64,000 nt of DNA, from contig NZ_BMRX01000020.1 in NCBI RefSeq assembly GCF_014648855.1, forward strand, positions 1 to 64,000, read 5' to 3'. This document shows, piece by piece, positions 18,220 to 27,207 of this stretch. Position 1 is the first letter of the stretch; the number at the start of each line of letters is the position of its first letter. The translations under genes and the position numbers were made by a program. The notes below the pieces were generated by a model. The model searched no databases. It was not told the DNA's origin and worked only from the letters and a program-made list of their open reading frames with translations. Origin of the DNA: Streptomyces parvulus (GTDB taxonomy: Bacteria; Actinomycetota; Actinomycetes; Streptomycetales; Streptomycetaceae).

Positions 18220-19717
18220 GCAGCGGGATCGTCACCTCGTCCTCCACCGGCGGGTCCAGCTCCTGGGCCCGGTTTCCGGTGGCGGCGTGGCAGCGCAGCC
18301 GCACCGCCTCCGGGGAGACGTCCAGCCGCAGGAAGCACTTGAAGAACGGCGGGCTGTACGTCGCCGAACCCGGTGAGAACACCTGCGTGTAGACCTTCCG
18401 GACGGGCAGCCGGAACCGCTTCTTGTGCTCCGGCCGCCGGGCCGTGCCGAGCAGACCGGCGACCAGCCGGGTGCGCCGGGTGACGCGTGCGCCCTCGCCC
18501 GGCGCGCGGCCCGTGCGGATGCCGAGGCGCTCGGCGATCACGGCCGTCGCCTCGGCCTCCGTGAGGGTGAAGAAGCGGCGCATCCGCAGCCGGCGCCCGT
18601 AGAGCGCGCTGTAGAAGGCGAGCGAGTCGCCGCGCAGCGGGTAGGAGCGGAAGTCGTCCTCGGTGACGCCGCCGACCGAGACGCGCGGGATGGTGTGGGT
18701 GGCGTGCATGAAGGCGCCGCCGCCGCCCGCGACGACGTACTGGATGGTGCGGCCGTCCACGTCGACCGGGTAGCGCTGGTAGTTGTGGATGTCGCCGCCG
18801 ATCGCCGCGACATAGTGGTGGGCCGGGTCGCGGACGATGTCGTCGACCGTGCCGCCCCCCTCGATGGCGCACGGCCGGCGCTCGCCGTCGACGTACAGCG
18901 GCGAGCCGGTCACCAGGATCTTCGGCCGCGGCCCGGCGGACACCTCGCGCAGCCAGGCGCCCTGCGCGGCGTCGACGGTGCCGAGCAGCCCCGTGTCGAT
19001 GCCGATGATCCGCACCGGTCCCGCGTCGATCGCCCAGTACGGCCCGGGCTGCTCGGCCCGCTGCTCCGGCGCGGACCGCAGTTTGCGCGCCTCGTCCAGG
19101 TGCCGGCCGTCGTCCGGGTCGGCCCGGTGCCACAGCAGCGACCGCAGCCAGGCGGCGCTGAGCGGCCGGGGGCGGGGCGCGGGCGGCGGGGGAGCGGCGT
19201 CGTCGCAGAAGACCCGCATGAAGCCGCCGAGGTCCTCGTACCAGTCGTGGTTGCCCGGTATCGCGTAGATGGGCGCCGGGTAGTCGCGGTAGGGGCGGAA
19301 GAACTTCGTGCCGTAGTCGTCGGCGCTGCCCACGGGGTAGATCACGTCGCTGGCCAGGACCGCGAACCGGGTGTCCCGGCCGGCCGTCAGCAGACCGGGC
19401 ACCACGGCGTACTGGGGGTCGTCGCCCTCTCCCGTGTCACCGATGACGAGGAACGAGAAGGAGTCCGGGTCCGACCGCCGGATCACCTTGTCGGCCGGCG
19501 CCCCGTCCGCCGTCCGCCGCGCGACCCAGCGGTCCCGGGTGCCGCCGGTGGGGTCCCCGAACCACGAGGCCAGGACGCCGTTGCGGGCGGCCCACAGGGT
19601 TCTCGGGTTCAGCCAGGACAGCTTCTCGGTGCGGGCGGGCATGAGCGCTCGGTAGGCCCCGGGCTCGGCGGAGCCCCAGCCGGCGCCTTCGGCGGTATCG
19701 CGTGAGGAGTCAGACAC
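18215..19717 (-). CDS. metallophosphoesterase (calcineurin-like)
   Basis: This 500-aa protein carries the metal-binding blocks of calcineurin-like phosphoesterases: FLVIGDTGEGDD, LASDVIYPVGS, AIPGNHDWYED and AAIGGDIHNYQRYP. The GDxG/GNHD/GDxH set is intact. There is no signal peptide or clear membrane segment. The N-terminal 80 residues and C-terminal 120 residues lie outside the catalytic core and are shared with actinobacterial homologues annotated only as metallophosphoesterase. It starts with GTG (VSDSSRD); the RBS is poor. The substrate could be a phosphodiester, nucleotide or protein phosphate. Confidence 0.88.
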   Translation of the reverse strand: MSDSSRDTAEGAGWGSAEPGAYRALMPARTEKLSWLNPRTLWAARNGVLASWFGDPTGGTRDRWVARRTADGAPADKVIRRSDPDSFSFLVIGDTGEGDDPQYAVVPGLLTAGRDTRFAVLASDVIYPVGSADDYGTKFFRPYRDYPAPIYAIPGNHDWYEDLGGFMRVFCDDAAPPPPAPRPRPLSAAWLRSLLWHRADPDDGRHLDEARKLRSAPEQRAEQPGPYWAIDAGPVRIIGIDTGLLGTVDAAQGAWLREVSAGPRPKILVTGSPLYVDGERRPCAIEGGGTVDDIVRDPAHHYVAAIGGDIHNYQRYPVDVDGRTIQYVVAGGGGAFMHATHTIPRVSVGGVTEDDFRSYPLRGDSLAFYSALYGRRLRMRRFFTLTEAEATAVIAERLGIRTGRAPGEGARVTRRTRLVAGLLGTARRPEHKKRFRLPVRKVYTQVFSPGSATYSPPFFKCFLRLDVSPEAVRLRCHAATGNRAQELDPPVEDEVTIPLR

Positions 19718-19813
19718 CCGGGCACGGTAACAACGCGCGGACCGGGGACGCGACGAGGGTCGCCGCGCCCAACTCCGGTTCCGGGCGGCCCGCTTCGGCG
19801 CCCCGCCCGCCCG

Positions 19814-20434
19814 CTACTCGAAACGTTCCGGGTCTCCGGCGCCGTACCGCACGATCGCCGCCTCGCCGCCGGAGAAGTCGACGACGGTCGTCGGTTCGGT
19901 GCCGCAGTCCCCGGAGTCGATCACCGCGTCCACCACGTGGTCGAGCCGGTCCTTGATCTCCCAGCCCTGCGTCATCGGCTCCTCCTCGCCCGGCAGCAGC
20001 AGCGTGCTGGACAGCAGCGGCTCGCCCAGCTCGGTCAGGAGGGCCTGGGTGACGACGTGGTCGGGGATGCGCACGCCCACGGTCTTCTTCTTCGGGTGCT
20101 GCAGCATGCGCGGAACCTCCCGGGTCGCGGGCAGGATGAAGGTGTAGCTGCCCGGGGTGGACGCCTTGATCGCCCGGAACACGTCGTTGTCGATCTGCAC
20201 GAACTGGCCGAGCTGCGCGAAGTCCTGGCACACCAGGGTGAAGTGGTGCCGGTTGTCCAGTTGCCGGATCGACCGGATGCGGTCGATGCCGTCGCGGCTG
20301 CCGAGGCGGCAGCCCAGCGCGTAGCAGGAGTCCGTCGGGTACGCGATCAGCGCGCCGGAGCGGACGCTGTCGGCGACCTGGGCGATGCTGCGCGGCTGGG
20401 GGTTGTCGGGGTGCACGTCGAAGTACTTCGCCAT
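19814..20434 (-). CDS. YciO/YrdC/Sua5-family protein (threonylcarbamoyl-AMP synthase-like)
   Basis: This 206-aa protein has the dsRNA-binding-like YrdC fold. It shows LIAYPTDSCYALGC (the PTDTxYGL-type motif), HFTLVCQDF and TFILPATREVPR, and it carries the KTVGVRIPDH loop. True TsaC/Sua5 makes threonylcarbamoyl-AMP for tRNA t6A37. This shorter relative, closest in look to E. coli YciO, may not do so, as YciO is much weaker in vitro. It is a single gene, divergent from the PucR-type regulator, starting with ATG at 20434. Confidence 0.88.
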   Translation of the reverse strand: MAKYFDVHPDNPQPRSIAQVADSVRSGALIAYPTDSCYALGCRLGSRDGIDRIRSIRQLDNRHHFTLVCQDFAQLGQFVQIDNDVFRAIKASTPGSYTFILPATREVPRMLQHPKKKTVGVRIPDHVVTQALLTELGEPLLSSTLLLPGEEEPMTQGWEIKDRLDHVVDAVIDSGDCGTEPTTVVDFSGGEAAIVRYGAGDPERFE

Positions 20435-20595
20435 TCACCGAGCTTATGCCCGTGGCCCGCCCGGCGGCCGCCCGGCCGGGTCACAGGCGTGTGCGAGCCG
20501 TTTCCCGGGCCCGCGCCGCCCGGGACGTGCCCGTGGCCATGAGGTAACGTCCCCGCCCTGGACCGGGGACGGGCGAGGACGAGGAGAAGGCCGAC

Positions 20596-22128
20596 GTGGC
20601 GGGCCGTGCGGACGGGACGGGACAGCGGGCGGGCGGGGCAGCCGGAGGCACGGGATGGGCCGAGGAACTCCTCGACCACCTGCGGCCGGCCGGCCGGGAC
20701 CCCGAGCGGGTCCTGGCCTGGCTCGCCGGTGCCGCGGGCGCCGACGTCTCGCTCCAGGACGGCACCGGCCGCCTGCTGGCCGGCACCCGCCTCCCGCTGG
20801 ACGCGGCCCTGCTCGCGGACATCGGCGGCGGCCGGATCGCCTCCGCCGCCCTGGAGGACGCGGGCCGCCAGGTGCGGCTCGTCCGCGTCGACCGGTCGCG
20901 TCCGGCGTCCGCCGCCGTGCTGGCGGTGGCCCGCGCGGACCCGTTCGACCGGCGGACCTCGGACATCGTGACGCACACCGCCCAGGTGCTGGAGCTGCTG
21001 CTGGCCGGGCACGAGTCGGCGGCGGCCGGACACCGGCTGCGGCGGGCCACCTCCGACCTGCGCCTGGCCATCCTGCAACTGCTGATGGTGGAGGACACCG
21101 TCTCCGCCCGCCGGGTGGCCGCCGGACTCTGGCCGGGCCTCCTCGACACCGACACGGCCTGCGTGTACGTCGTCGAGAGCGGCCCCGGCGAACGGGACCG
21201 CCTGGCCGAGGAGTGCGTGTCGGCGACCGCGGAACGGGCGCTTGTCGTGCGCTGCCCGGCGATGGACGGCCATGTCATCGTCCTCGCCCCGCGCGACTCG
21301 GCCGGCCGGGAGCTGCGCTCGCTCGTCGGCGGCCTGCCCGGCGTGTTCCTCGGCGGCAGCGCCCGGCAGGGCCTCGCCCGCACCGCCGCCGCCTACGGGC
21401 AGGCGGTGAGCGCCCTGGCCGTCGCCCGGTTCCGGCCGGAGCAGGCGGCCGTCTACGCCGAACGGACCCGCCCCGAACTGCTGATGGAGCCCGCGGTCCT
21501 GTACGGCTGGACGGCCCGGGTGCTGAGCCCGCTCGACGCCCTCCCGCACCACACCCGCGCCGAACTGCTGGCCACCACCCGGCTCGGTCTGGAGTTCACC
21601 GCCGTCAACACGGCGAAGATCCTCGGGGTCAGCCGCAACACCGTCCGGGCCCGCATGGACCGCGTCGAGGGCCTGCTGCGCACCGACTTCGCCGACCTGA
21701 CCGTCCGCGCGGCCGTCCACCTCGCCCTCAACGCGCAGGTCGGCCTGGCCGAACCGCCCGCCGGCGCCGCGCCGGGCGGACCCGGGGCGGCCGGCCTCAG
21801 CGACCTGCTGTCCGGGCCACCGCTGCGCACCTGGGCGGGCGATCTGCTCGGCCGTCTCGACCCGGACGCCCGCGATCTGCGGCGCACCCTGCGCACCTGG
21901 ATCGCCGTCGGCGGCAACGCCGAGCGGGCCGCCGAGCGGCTCGGCATGCACGCCCAGACCGTCCGCGAGCACGTCCGCAGCGCGGAGCCCGTCCTCGAAC
22001 GCCAGCTGCTCGCCGCCGGCAGCGACCTGTACGAGGTGGTCCTGGCCCACCTGGCGGAGGGCACGCTCGGCGGGCCGACGCTGCCCGGGACGAAACCGGG
22101 CCATCCGGACTCACCTGTGCACGGGTGA
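20596..22128 (+). CDS. PucR/CdaR-type transcriptional regulator with two C-terminal HTH modules
   Basis: This 510-aa soluble protein begins with a GAF-like or sensor region (about residues 25-130) and a central GGDEF-like/CdaR domain (about 150-290). Two successive PucR-type helix-turn-helix modules follow: one about 325-375 (FTAVNTAKILGVSRNTVRAR) and one about 430-485 (GNAERAAERLGMHAQTVREH). Duplication of the C-terminal HTH is a recurrent Streptomyces variant. The start is GTG after GACGAGGAGAAGG. The adjacent convergent operon (ADH, SDR, TetR) has its own regulator, so the target is unclear. A strong hairpin follows the gene. Confidence 0.85.
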   Translation: MAGRADGTGQRAGGAAGGTGWAEELLDHLRPAGRDPERVLAWLAGAAGADVSLQDGTGRLLAGTRLPLDAALLADIGGGRIASAALEDAGRQVRLVRVDRSRPASAAVLAVARADPFDRRTSDIVTHTAQVLELLLAGHESAAAGHRLRRATSDLRLAILQLLMVEDTVSARRVAAGLWPGLLDTDTACVYVVESGPGERDRLAEECVSATAERALVVRCPAMDGHVIVLAPRDSAGRELRSLVGGLPGVFLGGSARQGLARTAAAYGQAVSALAVARFRPEQAAVYAERTRPELLMEPAVLYGWTARVLSPLDALPHHTRAELLATTRLGLEFTAVNTAKILGVSRNTVRARMDRVEGLLRTDFADLTVRAAVHLALNAQVGLAEPPAGAAPGGPGAAGLSDLLSGPPLRTWAGDLLGRLDPDARDLRRTLRTWIAVGGNAERAAERLGMHAQTVREHVRSAEPVLERQLLAAGSDLYEVVLAHLAEGTLGGPTLPGTKPGHPDSPVHG

Positions 22129-22236
22129 GTCCCCGCGGCCCGGCAGCGGGCACCGGCACGATTCACAACCGGCGAGCCGTCCACGTAGGTTCGTCCGCAC
22201 CGGGGGCACGACCGGAACGGGGGACCGGTCGCGCCC

Positions 22237-22263
22237 CCGAGGCCGCCGCCCGGACGGCCTCGG
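22237..22263. terminator. terminator between the PucR-type gene and the ADH gene
   Basis: A 9-bp perfect stem (CCGAGGCCG with CGGCCTCGG) around a 9-nt loop, in the 146-bp gap between convergent genes. Confidence 0.7.
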
Positions 22264-22274
22264 CCCCGGCCTCA

Positions 22275-23315
22275 TCAGCCGTGCGGCAGGATCACCGCGC
22301 GGCCGTTGACCTTCCCCTCGTGCAGCCGCTCGTACGCGAGCGGCGCGTCGTCCAGCGCGTACGTCTCGGTGTGCACCGACAGGGCGCCCGCCCGGGCCAG
22401 GTCCAGCACCTCGATCAGTTCGCCGCGGCTGCCCCAGTAGGGCGCGGTGACCGACACCTCGAACGGCAGCACGCCGAACCCGACGGGCAGGGCTCCGCCG
22501 CCGATGCCGACCAGCGTGACATCGCCCTCGACGGCGGCGACGGCGCCCGCGGTCGCCACGGTGGGCGCCGCGCCGACGAAGTCGAGGACGACCTCCGCGC
22601 CGAGGCCACCGGTCAGTGCGCGCACCGCGTCCGCCGCCCGCGCGTCCGACAGCACCGCCTCGTGCGCGCCCACCGCACGGGCGAGGCCCAGCTTCTCCTC
22701 ACTGACGTCGAGGGCGACGACCCGCGCGGGGGTGAGGGCGCGCAGCAGCTGGATGGCCACGTGGCCGAGACCGCCGGTGCCGATGACCACCGCGGTCGAG
22801 CCGGGGACCAGCTTCGCCAGCGACCGCTTGATCGCGTGGTACGGCGTCAGCCCGGCGTCGGTCAGCGGCACCGCCGCGACGGGGTCGAGCCCGTCCAGCG
22901 GGACCAGGTGCCGGGGGTCGTCGACGAGCAGGTACTCGGCCATCGAACCCGGCCGCCCCAGCCCCGGCGGGCGGATGCCCAGCTCGTCGGCGCGCAGGCA
23001 GTAGTTCTCCTTGCCCTCGGCGCACTTGGCGCACGTGCCGCAGCCCCAGGGCCCGTACACGGCCACCGCGTCGCCCTCCGCGAGGCCGGTCACGCCGGCG
23101 CCGAGCGCGGCGACCGTGCCGACGCCCTCGTGGCCGAGGGTGAGCGGCAGCGCGTACGGGAACGCCTCGGCCGGCCAGCTCATCACGGCGATGTCCGAGT
23201 GGCAGACGCCGGCCGCGGTCACCTTCAGCAGCACCTGGCCGGGGCCGGGTTCCGGGTCGGGGACCGTGACGACCTCGGGCGGGGCCCCGATGGTGCGGTA
23301 CTGCAGTGCCTTCAT
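22275..23315 (-). CDS. zinc-dependent NAD(P) alcohol dehydrogenase (MDR family)
   Basis: This is a 346-aa medium-chain alcohol dehydrogenase. The catalytic zinc ligands are Cys in GVCHSDIAV and His in LGHEGVGTV. The structural zinc loop CGTCAKCAEGKENYC with its preceding residues provides all four cysteines. The Rossmann motif is VVIGTGGLGHVAIQLL. It resembles the Rhodococcus-type secondary alcohol dehydrogenases of broad substrate range. It is the last gene of a TetR-SDR-ADH operon (44-bp gap after the SDR), which suggests oxidation and reduction of a common alcohol/ketone pair. The ATG has a GAAGGAGC ribosome binding site. Confidence 0.93.
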   Translation of the reverse strand: MKALQYRTIGAPPEVVTVPDPEPGPGQVLLKVTAAGVCHSDIAVMSWPAEAFPYALPLTLGHEGVGTVAALGAGVTGLAEGDAVAVYGPWGCGTCAKCAEGKENYCLRADELGIRPPGLGRPGSMAEYLLVDDPRHLVPLDGLDPVAAVPLTDAGLTPYHAIKRSLAKLVPGSTAVVIGTGGLGHVAIQLLRALTPARVVALDVSEEKLGLARAVGAHEAVLSDARAADAVRALTGGLGAEVVLDFVGAAPTVATAGAVAAVEGDVTLVGIGGGALPVGFGVLPFEVSVTAPYWGSRGELIEVLDLARAGALSVHTETYALDDAPLAYERLHEGKVNGRAVILPHG

Positions 23316-23359
23316 GGTCGTGCTCCTTCGTTCTCCCCCCAGGGATGTGCGGTGGACGC

Positions 23360-24154
23360 TCAGACGGCGGTGTAGGCGCCGTCGACCAGGTGGTAGCCGC
23401 CCGCCACGAAGGACGCCCGGTCCGACAGCAGGAAGGCGATCAGCTCGGCGACCTCCTCGGAGCGCCCGAGCCGCCCGGCCGGGTGCAGGGCCACCAGGCC
23501 GGCGTGGGCGGCCTCGTCCATGGCGTTCAGCAGCGGGGTGTCAATGAAGCCGGGGCCGACGGCGTTGACCCGGACGCCCTTGGCGGCGTACTCGGCGCCG
23601 GCGGTCCGGGTGAGCCCCACGACCCCGTGCTTGGCGGCGACGTAGGCCGGGGAGCCGGCGAAGCCGACGGAGCCGAGGATGGAGGCGACGTTGACGATGG
23701 CGCCGCGCCCCGCCGCCTCCATGACCGGGAGTTCGTAGCGCATCGAGTAGAAGACGCCGTCGAGGTTGGTGCGCACGACGCGCTGGTAGTCCTCGACGTC
23801 GTACGCGCCGGTCGGGGCGCTGGGGCCGCCGACGCCCGCGTTGTTCACCGCCAGGTCCAGGCCGCCGAAGGTGTCGACGGTGAACCGCACGGCGGCCTCC
23901 ACGGACTCGGGGCGGGTCACGTCGAGTTCGACGGCGGCGGCCTCCACGCCCTCCGCGGTCAGCGCGGCGACGGCCTCGCGGGCACCCTCGGCGTTGTGAT
24001 CGGCGACGACGACGCGGGCGCCGGCGGCGCCGAGGCGGCGGGCGGTGGCCAGGCCGATGCCGGAGGCGGCGCCGGTGACTAGCGCGACGCGGCCGGTGAA
24101 CTCGGGGGCGGGCTGGGCGGGGGCTGTGGCGGGGGTCGTGCCGGTGGTGCTCAT
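23360..24154 (-). CDS. SDR-family oxidoreductase
   Basis: This is a 264-aa classical short-chain dehydrogenase. The cofactor motif is VTGAASGIGLATA (TGxxxGxG). NNAGVGGP follows, and the catalytic Ser and YxxxK are in ASILGSVGFAGSPAYVAAKHG. An Asp in VVVADHN suggests NAD(H) preference. The 18-residue Ala/Pro/Thr-rich N-terminal extension is unstructured. Its ATG overlaps the TetR stop (ATGA), so it is co-translated with the regulator and co-expressed with the ADH gene. The substrate is unknown. Confidence 0.92.
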   Translation of the reverse strand: MSTTGTTPATAPAQPAPEFTGRVALVTGAASGIGLATARRLGAAGARVVVADHNAEGAREAVAALTAEGVEAAAVELDVTRPESVEAAVRFTVDTFGGLDLAVNNAGVGGPSAPTGAYDVEDYQRVVRTNLDGVFYSMRYELPVMEAAGRGAIVNVASILGSVGFAGSPAYVAAKHGVVGLTRTAGAEYAAKGVRVNAVGPGFIDTPLLNAMDEAAHAGLVALHPAGRLGRSEEVAELIAFLLSDRASFVAGGYHLVDGAYTAV

Positions 24155-24831
24155 GGTGCTTGCTCTCTGTCTTCCTCTGTGCCGGCGGGGGTCGCGGCCG
24201 CGGCCTCCGAGATCAGGGCGTCGTACGCCCGTTCCACCAGGGCGGCGAGGTCCGCCGCTCCCGGGTCGGGCTGGTCACCGCGCGCCCACAGACGCAGGGC
24301 GGCGATCAGGACACCGGCGGCGGCGTCGACGACCGCGGCCGGGCGCACGTCCCGGGCGTCGTCGGTGCCGAGCCGGTCGGCGACGATGCGGATCGACTCC
24401 TCCTGGGCGTCGACCCGGATGCGCTGGTAGGCGGCGAACAGGTCGGGCTCCGTGTCGGTGAGCGCCACCAGGCGGCGCATCCGGGGGCGGACGTGCCAGG
24501 CCGGGTCCTCCCGGTCGTCCAGCCAGGCGCGCACCGCCCGCCGGTAGGCGAGCAGGGGCGGCTCGTCGGCGGGGCGGGCGCGGAGCAGCTCGTTGATACG
24601 GGCGCCGTCCCGGCGGACGAAGTCGAGGGCCGCGTCCTCCTTGCCGGCGAAGTGCCGGCTGAACGTGCGCCGGGTGACGTCCGCGCGCTCGGCGATGGCC
24701 TCCACCGTGGTGGCCGCGGCACCGCGCTCCAGGAGCAGGTCGCAGGCGGCGGTGGCCAGCGCGTCGCGGGTCCGCCGGGCCTTGCGCTGCCGCCGGTCGC
24801 CGGTGGCGGGGGAGGGCTTCGTTGCCGTCAT
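24151..24831 (-). CDS. TetR-family regulator of the SDR-ADH operon
   Basis: This is a 226-aa repressor. The basic N-terminus (RRQRKARRTRDALATAAC) leads into the HTH (VEAIAERADVTRRTFSRHFAGKEDAALDF, in two parts) and then the helical ligand domain. It is the first gene of the operon and overlaps the SDR gene by 4 bp. Two overlapping dyads 23-56 nt upstream of its ATG are the obvious autoregulatory operator. The open frame extends upstream to 25023 but crosses the operator, so the ATG at 24831 is chosen. Confidence 0.92.
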   Translation of the reverse strand: MTATKPSPATGDRRQRKARRTRDALATAACDLLLERGAAATTVEAIAERADVTRRTFSRHFAGKEDAALDFVRRDGARINELLRARPADEPPLLAYRRAVRAWLDDREDPAWHVRPRMRRLVALTDTEPDLFAAYQRIRVDAQEESIRIVADRLGTDDARDVRPAAVVDAAAGVLIAALRLWARGDQPDPGAADLAALVERAYDALISEAAAATPAGTEEDREQAP

Positions 24832-24853
24832 GCGTTCGAGCGTACACCCGAAA

Positions 24854-24887
24854 ATGTCCCACTGGGACATGTGACCCGTTGGGACAT
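24854..24887. promoter_or_regulatory. tandem dyad operator of the TetR-SDR-ADH operon
   Basis: ATGTCCCACTGGGACAT (24854-24870) is a perfect palindrome of 8-bp arms around one base. It overlaps a second, imperfect dyad ATGTGACCCGTTGGGACAT (24869-24887) that shares the outer ATGT/ACAT and the CCC/GGG pairs. The position just upstream of the TetR ATG indicates autorepression of the operon. Confidence 0.8.
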
Positions 24888-24922
24888 GACCGTGCGGGGT
24901 GAGGGCCGGACGCGCCCGGCCC

Positions 24923-25780
24923 TCACCCCGCCGAGCGCGCCGCCGCCAGGGCCTGCTCGGCGTACCCGCGTCCGAACAGGACGGCGTGCACCAGCAGCGG
25001 GAACAGCTGGTGGACCCCCACACGGGCGGCCCAGCCGTCCGCCAGCGGCGCGCGCTCCCCGTACGCCTCCGTGATCCGCTCCAGGTGCGGACAGCCGAAC
25101 AGGCGCAGCATCGCCAGGTCGGTCTCGCGGTGACCCCCGTGGGCGGCCGGGTCGATCAGGTGGACGTGCCCGTCCCCGCCCCAGAGCACGTTGCCGTTCC
25201 ACAGGTCGCCGTGCAGCCGGGCGGGCGGCTCCGCGGGACCCGCGAGTCCGGGCAGCCGCTCGCAGACCCGCTCCACCTCGGCCGCCTCGGCGGAGGTCAC
25301 CGTCCCGGCGTCCGCCGCGCGGCGCAGATAGGGCAGGACCCGGTGCTCCGCGTACCAGGAGGGCCAGTCGGTCCCGGCGGCGTTGCGCATCGGCGCGAGT
25401 CCGATGTACGCCTCCTCGGGTCCGCCGGGCGGCGGAGCGCCGAACGCGGGCGCTCCCGCGGCGTGCAGCGCGGCCAGGTCCCGCCCGAACCGGGCCGCCG
25501 CCGCCACGCCCGGCCGGCCCCGCGGCACCCGGTCGATCACCAGCCGGTGCTCGTCGTGGCCGTGCACCCGCGGGATCCGCACCGAGCCGGCCTCGGCGAG
25601 CCAGCGCAGCCCGGCGGCCTCGGCCCGGACGGCACCGGGACCGTCCGCGGACTTGACGATCACCGTGCGGCCGTCGTCGAGGACGACCTCGGCGAGCGCA
25701 CCGGACAGCCGCCGCCCGGCGGTCGCCGGCCGCCCGGTGAACCGCGCCGCGAGGGCCGAGTACGAGGGGTCGGAGGTCAC
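24923..25780 (-). CDS. fructosamine-3-kinase family protein
   Basis: This 285-aa protein of the aminoglycoside-phosphotransferase fold phosphorylates sugar moieties of glycated amines, leading to spontaneous deglycation. It shows the ATP-binding strand TVIVKSADGPGAVRAEAAGLRW with the conserved Lys, the Brenner-type catalytic motif LHGDLWNGNVLW and the DFG-equivalent LIDPAAHGGHRETD. PSWYAEHRVLPYLRRA is also typical of the family. The GTG start (VTSDPSYS) lacks a strong RBS. It is a single gene between the TetR operator and a divergent small gene. Confidence 0.88.
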   Translation of the reverse strand: MTSDPSYSALAARFTGRPATAGRRLSGALAEVVLDDGRTVIVKSADGPGAVRAEAAGLRWLAEAGSVRIPRVHGHDEHRLVIDRVPRGRPGVAAAARFGRDLAALHAAGAPAFGAPPPGGPEEAYIGLAPMRNAAGTDWPSWYAEHRVLPYLRRAADAGTVTSAEAAEVERVCERLPGLAGPAEPPARLHGDLWNGNVLWGGDGHVHLIDPAAHGGHRETDLAMLRLFGCPHLERITEAYGERAPLADGWAARVGVHQLFPLLVHAVLFGRGYAEQALAAARSAG

Positions 25781-25891
25781 GGGCCCCAGCGTAGGACCGG
25801 GGTGTCGCACCGGGGCCTCAGTGCCGCCGACCCGGTGAAAAACGCCCAGTGCGCCGATCGATGACGGCGGCGGCGGGGGACCAGTGGGACT

Positions 25892-26215
25892 ATGACCAGT
25901 TCAGCGTTCCAACGCACCATCATCCTGCCCGCCCCCGTCTGCCGGCAGGCCGCGCAGCACCTCGAACACGCCGTGGAGAAGGCCATCGACGGTGCCGCGA
26001 CCCCCTGGCGGGCCTTCCGCACCGCCGACGGCGACGACTTCGCGTTCTCCGTCCCGGTCGTCGAACAGGCCGCGGGCTGCCTGCTGGTACTGGCCGCCGA
26101 GAGCGCCCAGAGCCTGCGCCCCTCCGCCCTGCGCGCCCTGATCGGCGTCGCCCTGCACCTGCGGGACGCGGCCGAGGCGGTCCGGCGACCGGCCCTTCCG
26201 ACCGGGGCGTGGTGA
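25892..26215 (+). CDS. small conserved hypothetical protein
   Basis: This 107-aa protein starts MTSSAFQRTIILPAPVCRQA. Two cysteines and alternating hydrophobic strands (FAFSVPVVEQAAGCLLVLAA) suggest a small alpha/beta domain. There is no signal peptide or transmembrane helix and no motif I recognise. It is 77 bp downstream of the end of the divergent-facing fructosamine-kinase promoter region and is transcribed alone. Codon use is normal for the region, which supports it being a real gene. Confidence 0.65.
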   Translation: MTSSAFQRTIILPAPVCRQAAQHLEHAVEKAIDGAATPWRAFRTADGDDFAFSVPVVEQAAGCLLVLAAESAQSLRPSALRALIGVALHLRDAAEAVRRPALPTGAW

Positions 26216-26300
26216 GCGGCGGCACGACCGCCCGCGGCGAACCGGCGGGCGGACGCGTCATGACGTGAGCGGGACCGAGGCGGCTCGACCCGGCCGCGGG

Positions 26301-27152
26301 TCAGGCGTCGAGGCGGCGCTTGGCGAGCCAGGTGACGATCTCGGGGTCGTGGTGGTCGAAGAACAGGGAGCCGCCGGTGTCCAGGGTGGCGATCCGGGCC
26401 ATCTGCTCGTCGGTGAGACGGAAGTCGAAGACGTCGATGTTCTCGGCCATGCGCTCGGCGCGTACCGACTTGGGGATGGCGACGACGCCGCGCTGGGTCA
26501 GCCAGCGCAGTACGACCTGGGCGACGGACTTGCCGTACTCCTCGCCGATGCCGGCGAGCAGGGGGTTGCCGAACAGGTCGTTCCGTCCTTCGGCGAAACC
26601 GCCCCAGGACTGGATCCGCACGCCGTGCTCGCGCATGAGGTCCTGGTATGCGGCCCGCTGGAAGAAGGGGTGGGTCTCGATCTGGTTGACCTGCGGGGTG
26701 ATCTCGTTGTTGACGATCAGGTCGACCAGGCGGTCGGGGTAGAAGTTGGCGACGCCGATCGCCCTCGCGCGGCCCTCGCGGTGGATGTCCTCCATGGCGC
26801 GCCACTGGCCGTAAACGTCTCCGAAGGGCTGGTGCATCAGATACAGGTCGAGGTGGTCCAGGCCCAGCTTGGCCAGGGACGTCTCGAACGCCCGGTGGGT
26901 GTTGTCCTGGGCGGGGGCGTCCTGGACCCACAGTTTGGTGGTGACGAACAGGTCGTCGCGCGGGATCCCGCTGGACCCGATGGCGCGGCCGACCGCCTCT
27001 TCGTTGCCGTAGGCGGCGGCGGTGTCCAGCAGGCGATAGCCGGCGGCCAGGGCCTCGGAGACCGCGCGCTCGGTGTCCTCGGCGGGAATCTGGTAGACGC
27101 CGAAGCCGAGGAGCGGCATCTCGACGCCGTTGTTCAGGGTGACGGTCCGCAT
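26301..27152 (-). CDS. aldo/keto reductase (AKR5-like)
   Basis: This is a 283-aa NADPH-dependent reductase. MPLLGFGVYQIPAEDTERAV, the catalytic segment LLDTAAAYGNEEAVG (Asp, Tyr), VTTKLWVQDA with Lys, LYLMHQPFGDVYG with His and the cofactor segment IPKSVRAERMAENIDVF are all intact. It is the third gene of a minus-strand AKR-ADH-AKR operon (55 bp after the ADH stop). It is not a close duplicate of the first AKR, which belongs to a different AKR subfamily. Confidence 0.92.
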   Translation of the reverse strand: MRTVTLNNGVEMPLLGFGVYQIPAEDTERAVSEALAAGYRLLDTAAAYGNEEAVGRAIGSSGIPRDDLFVTTKLWVQDAPAQDNTHRAFETSLAKLGLDHLDLYLMHQPFGDVYGQWRAMEDIHREGRARAIGVANFYPDRLVDLIVNNEITPQVNQIETHPFFQRAAYQDLMREHGVRIQSWGGFAEGRNDLFGNPLLAGIGEEYGKSVAQVVLRWLTQRGVVAIPKSVRAERMAENIDVFDFRLTDEQMARIATLDTGGSLFFDHHDPEIVTWLAKRRLDA

Positions 27153-27207
27153 GAGCGGGATCTCCTTGCCTGTGCGGGTGGGCTCGGTGGCCGGGCCCGG
27201 TGGTGGT

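Noticed and set aside
20385..23375. 996-codon plus-strand open frame
   Set aside because: Runs in a wrong frame through the PucR-type gene and antisense through the ADH gene; Arg/Gly/Pro-rich without motifs.
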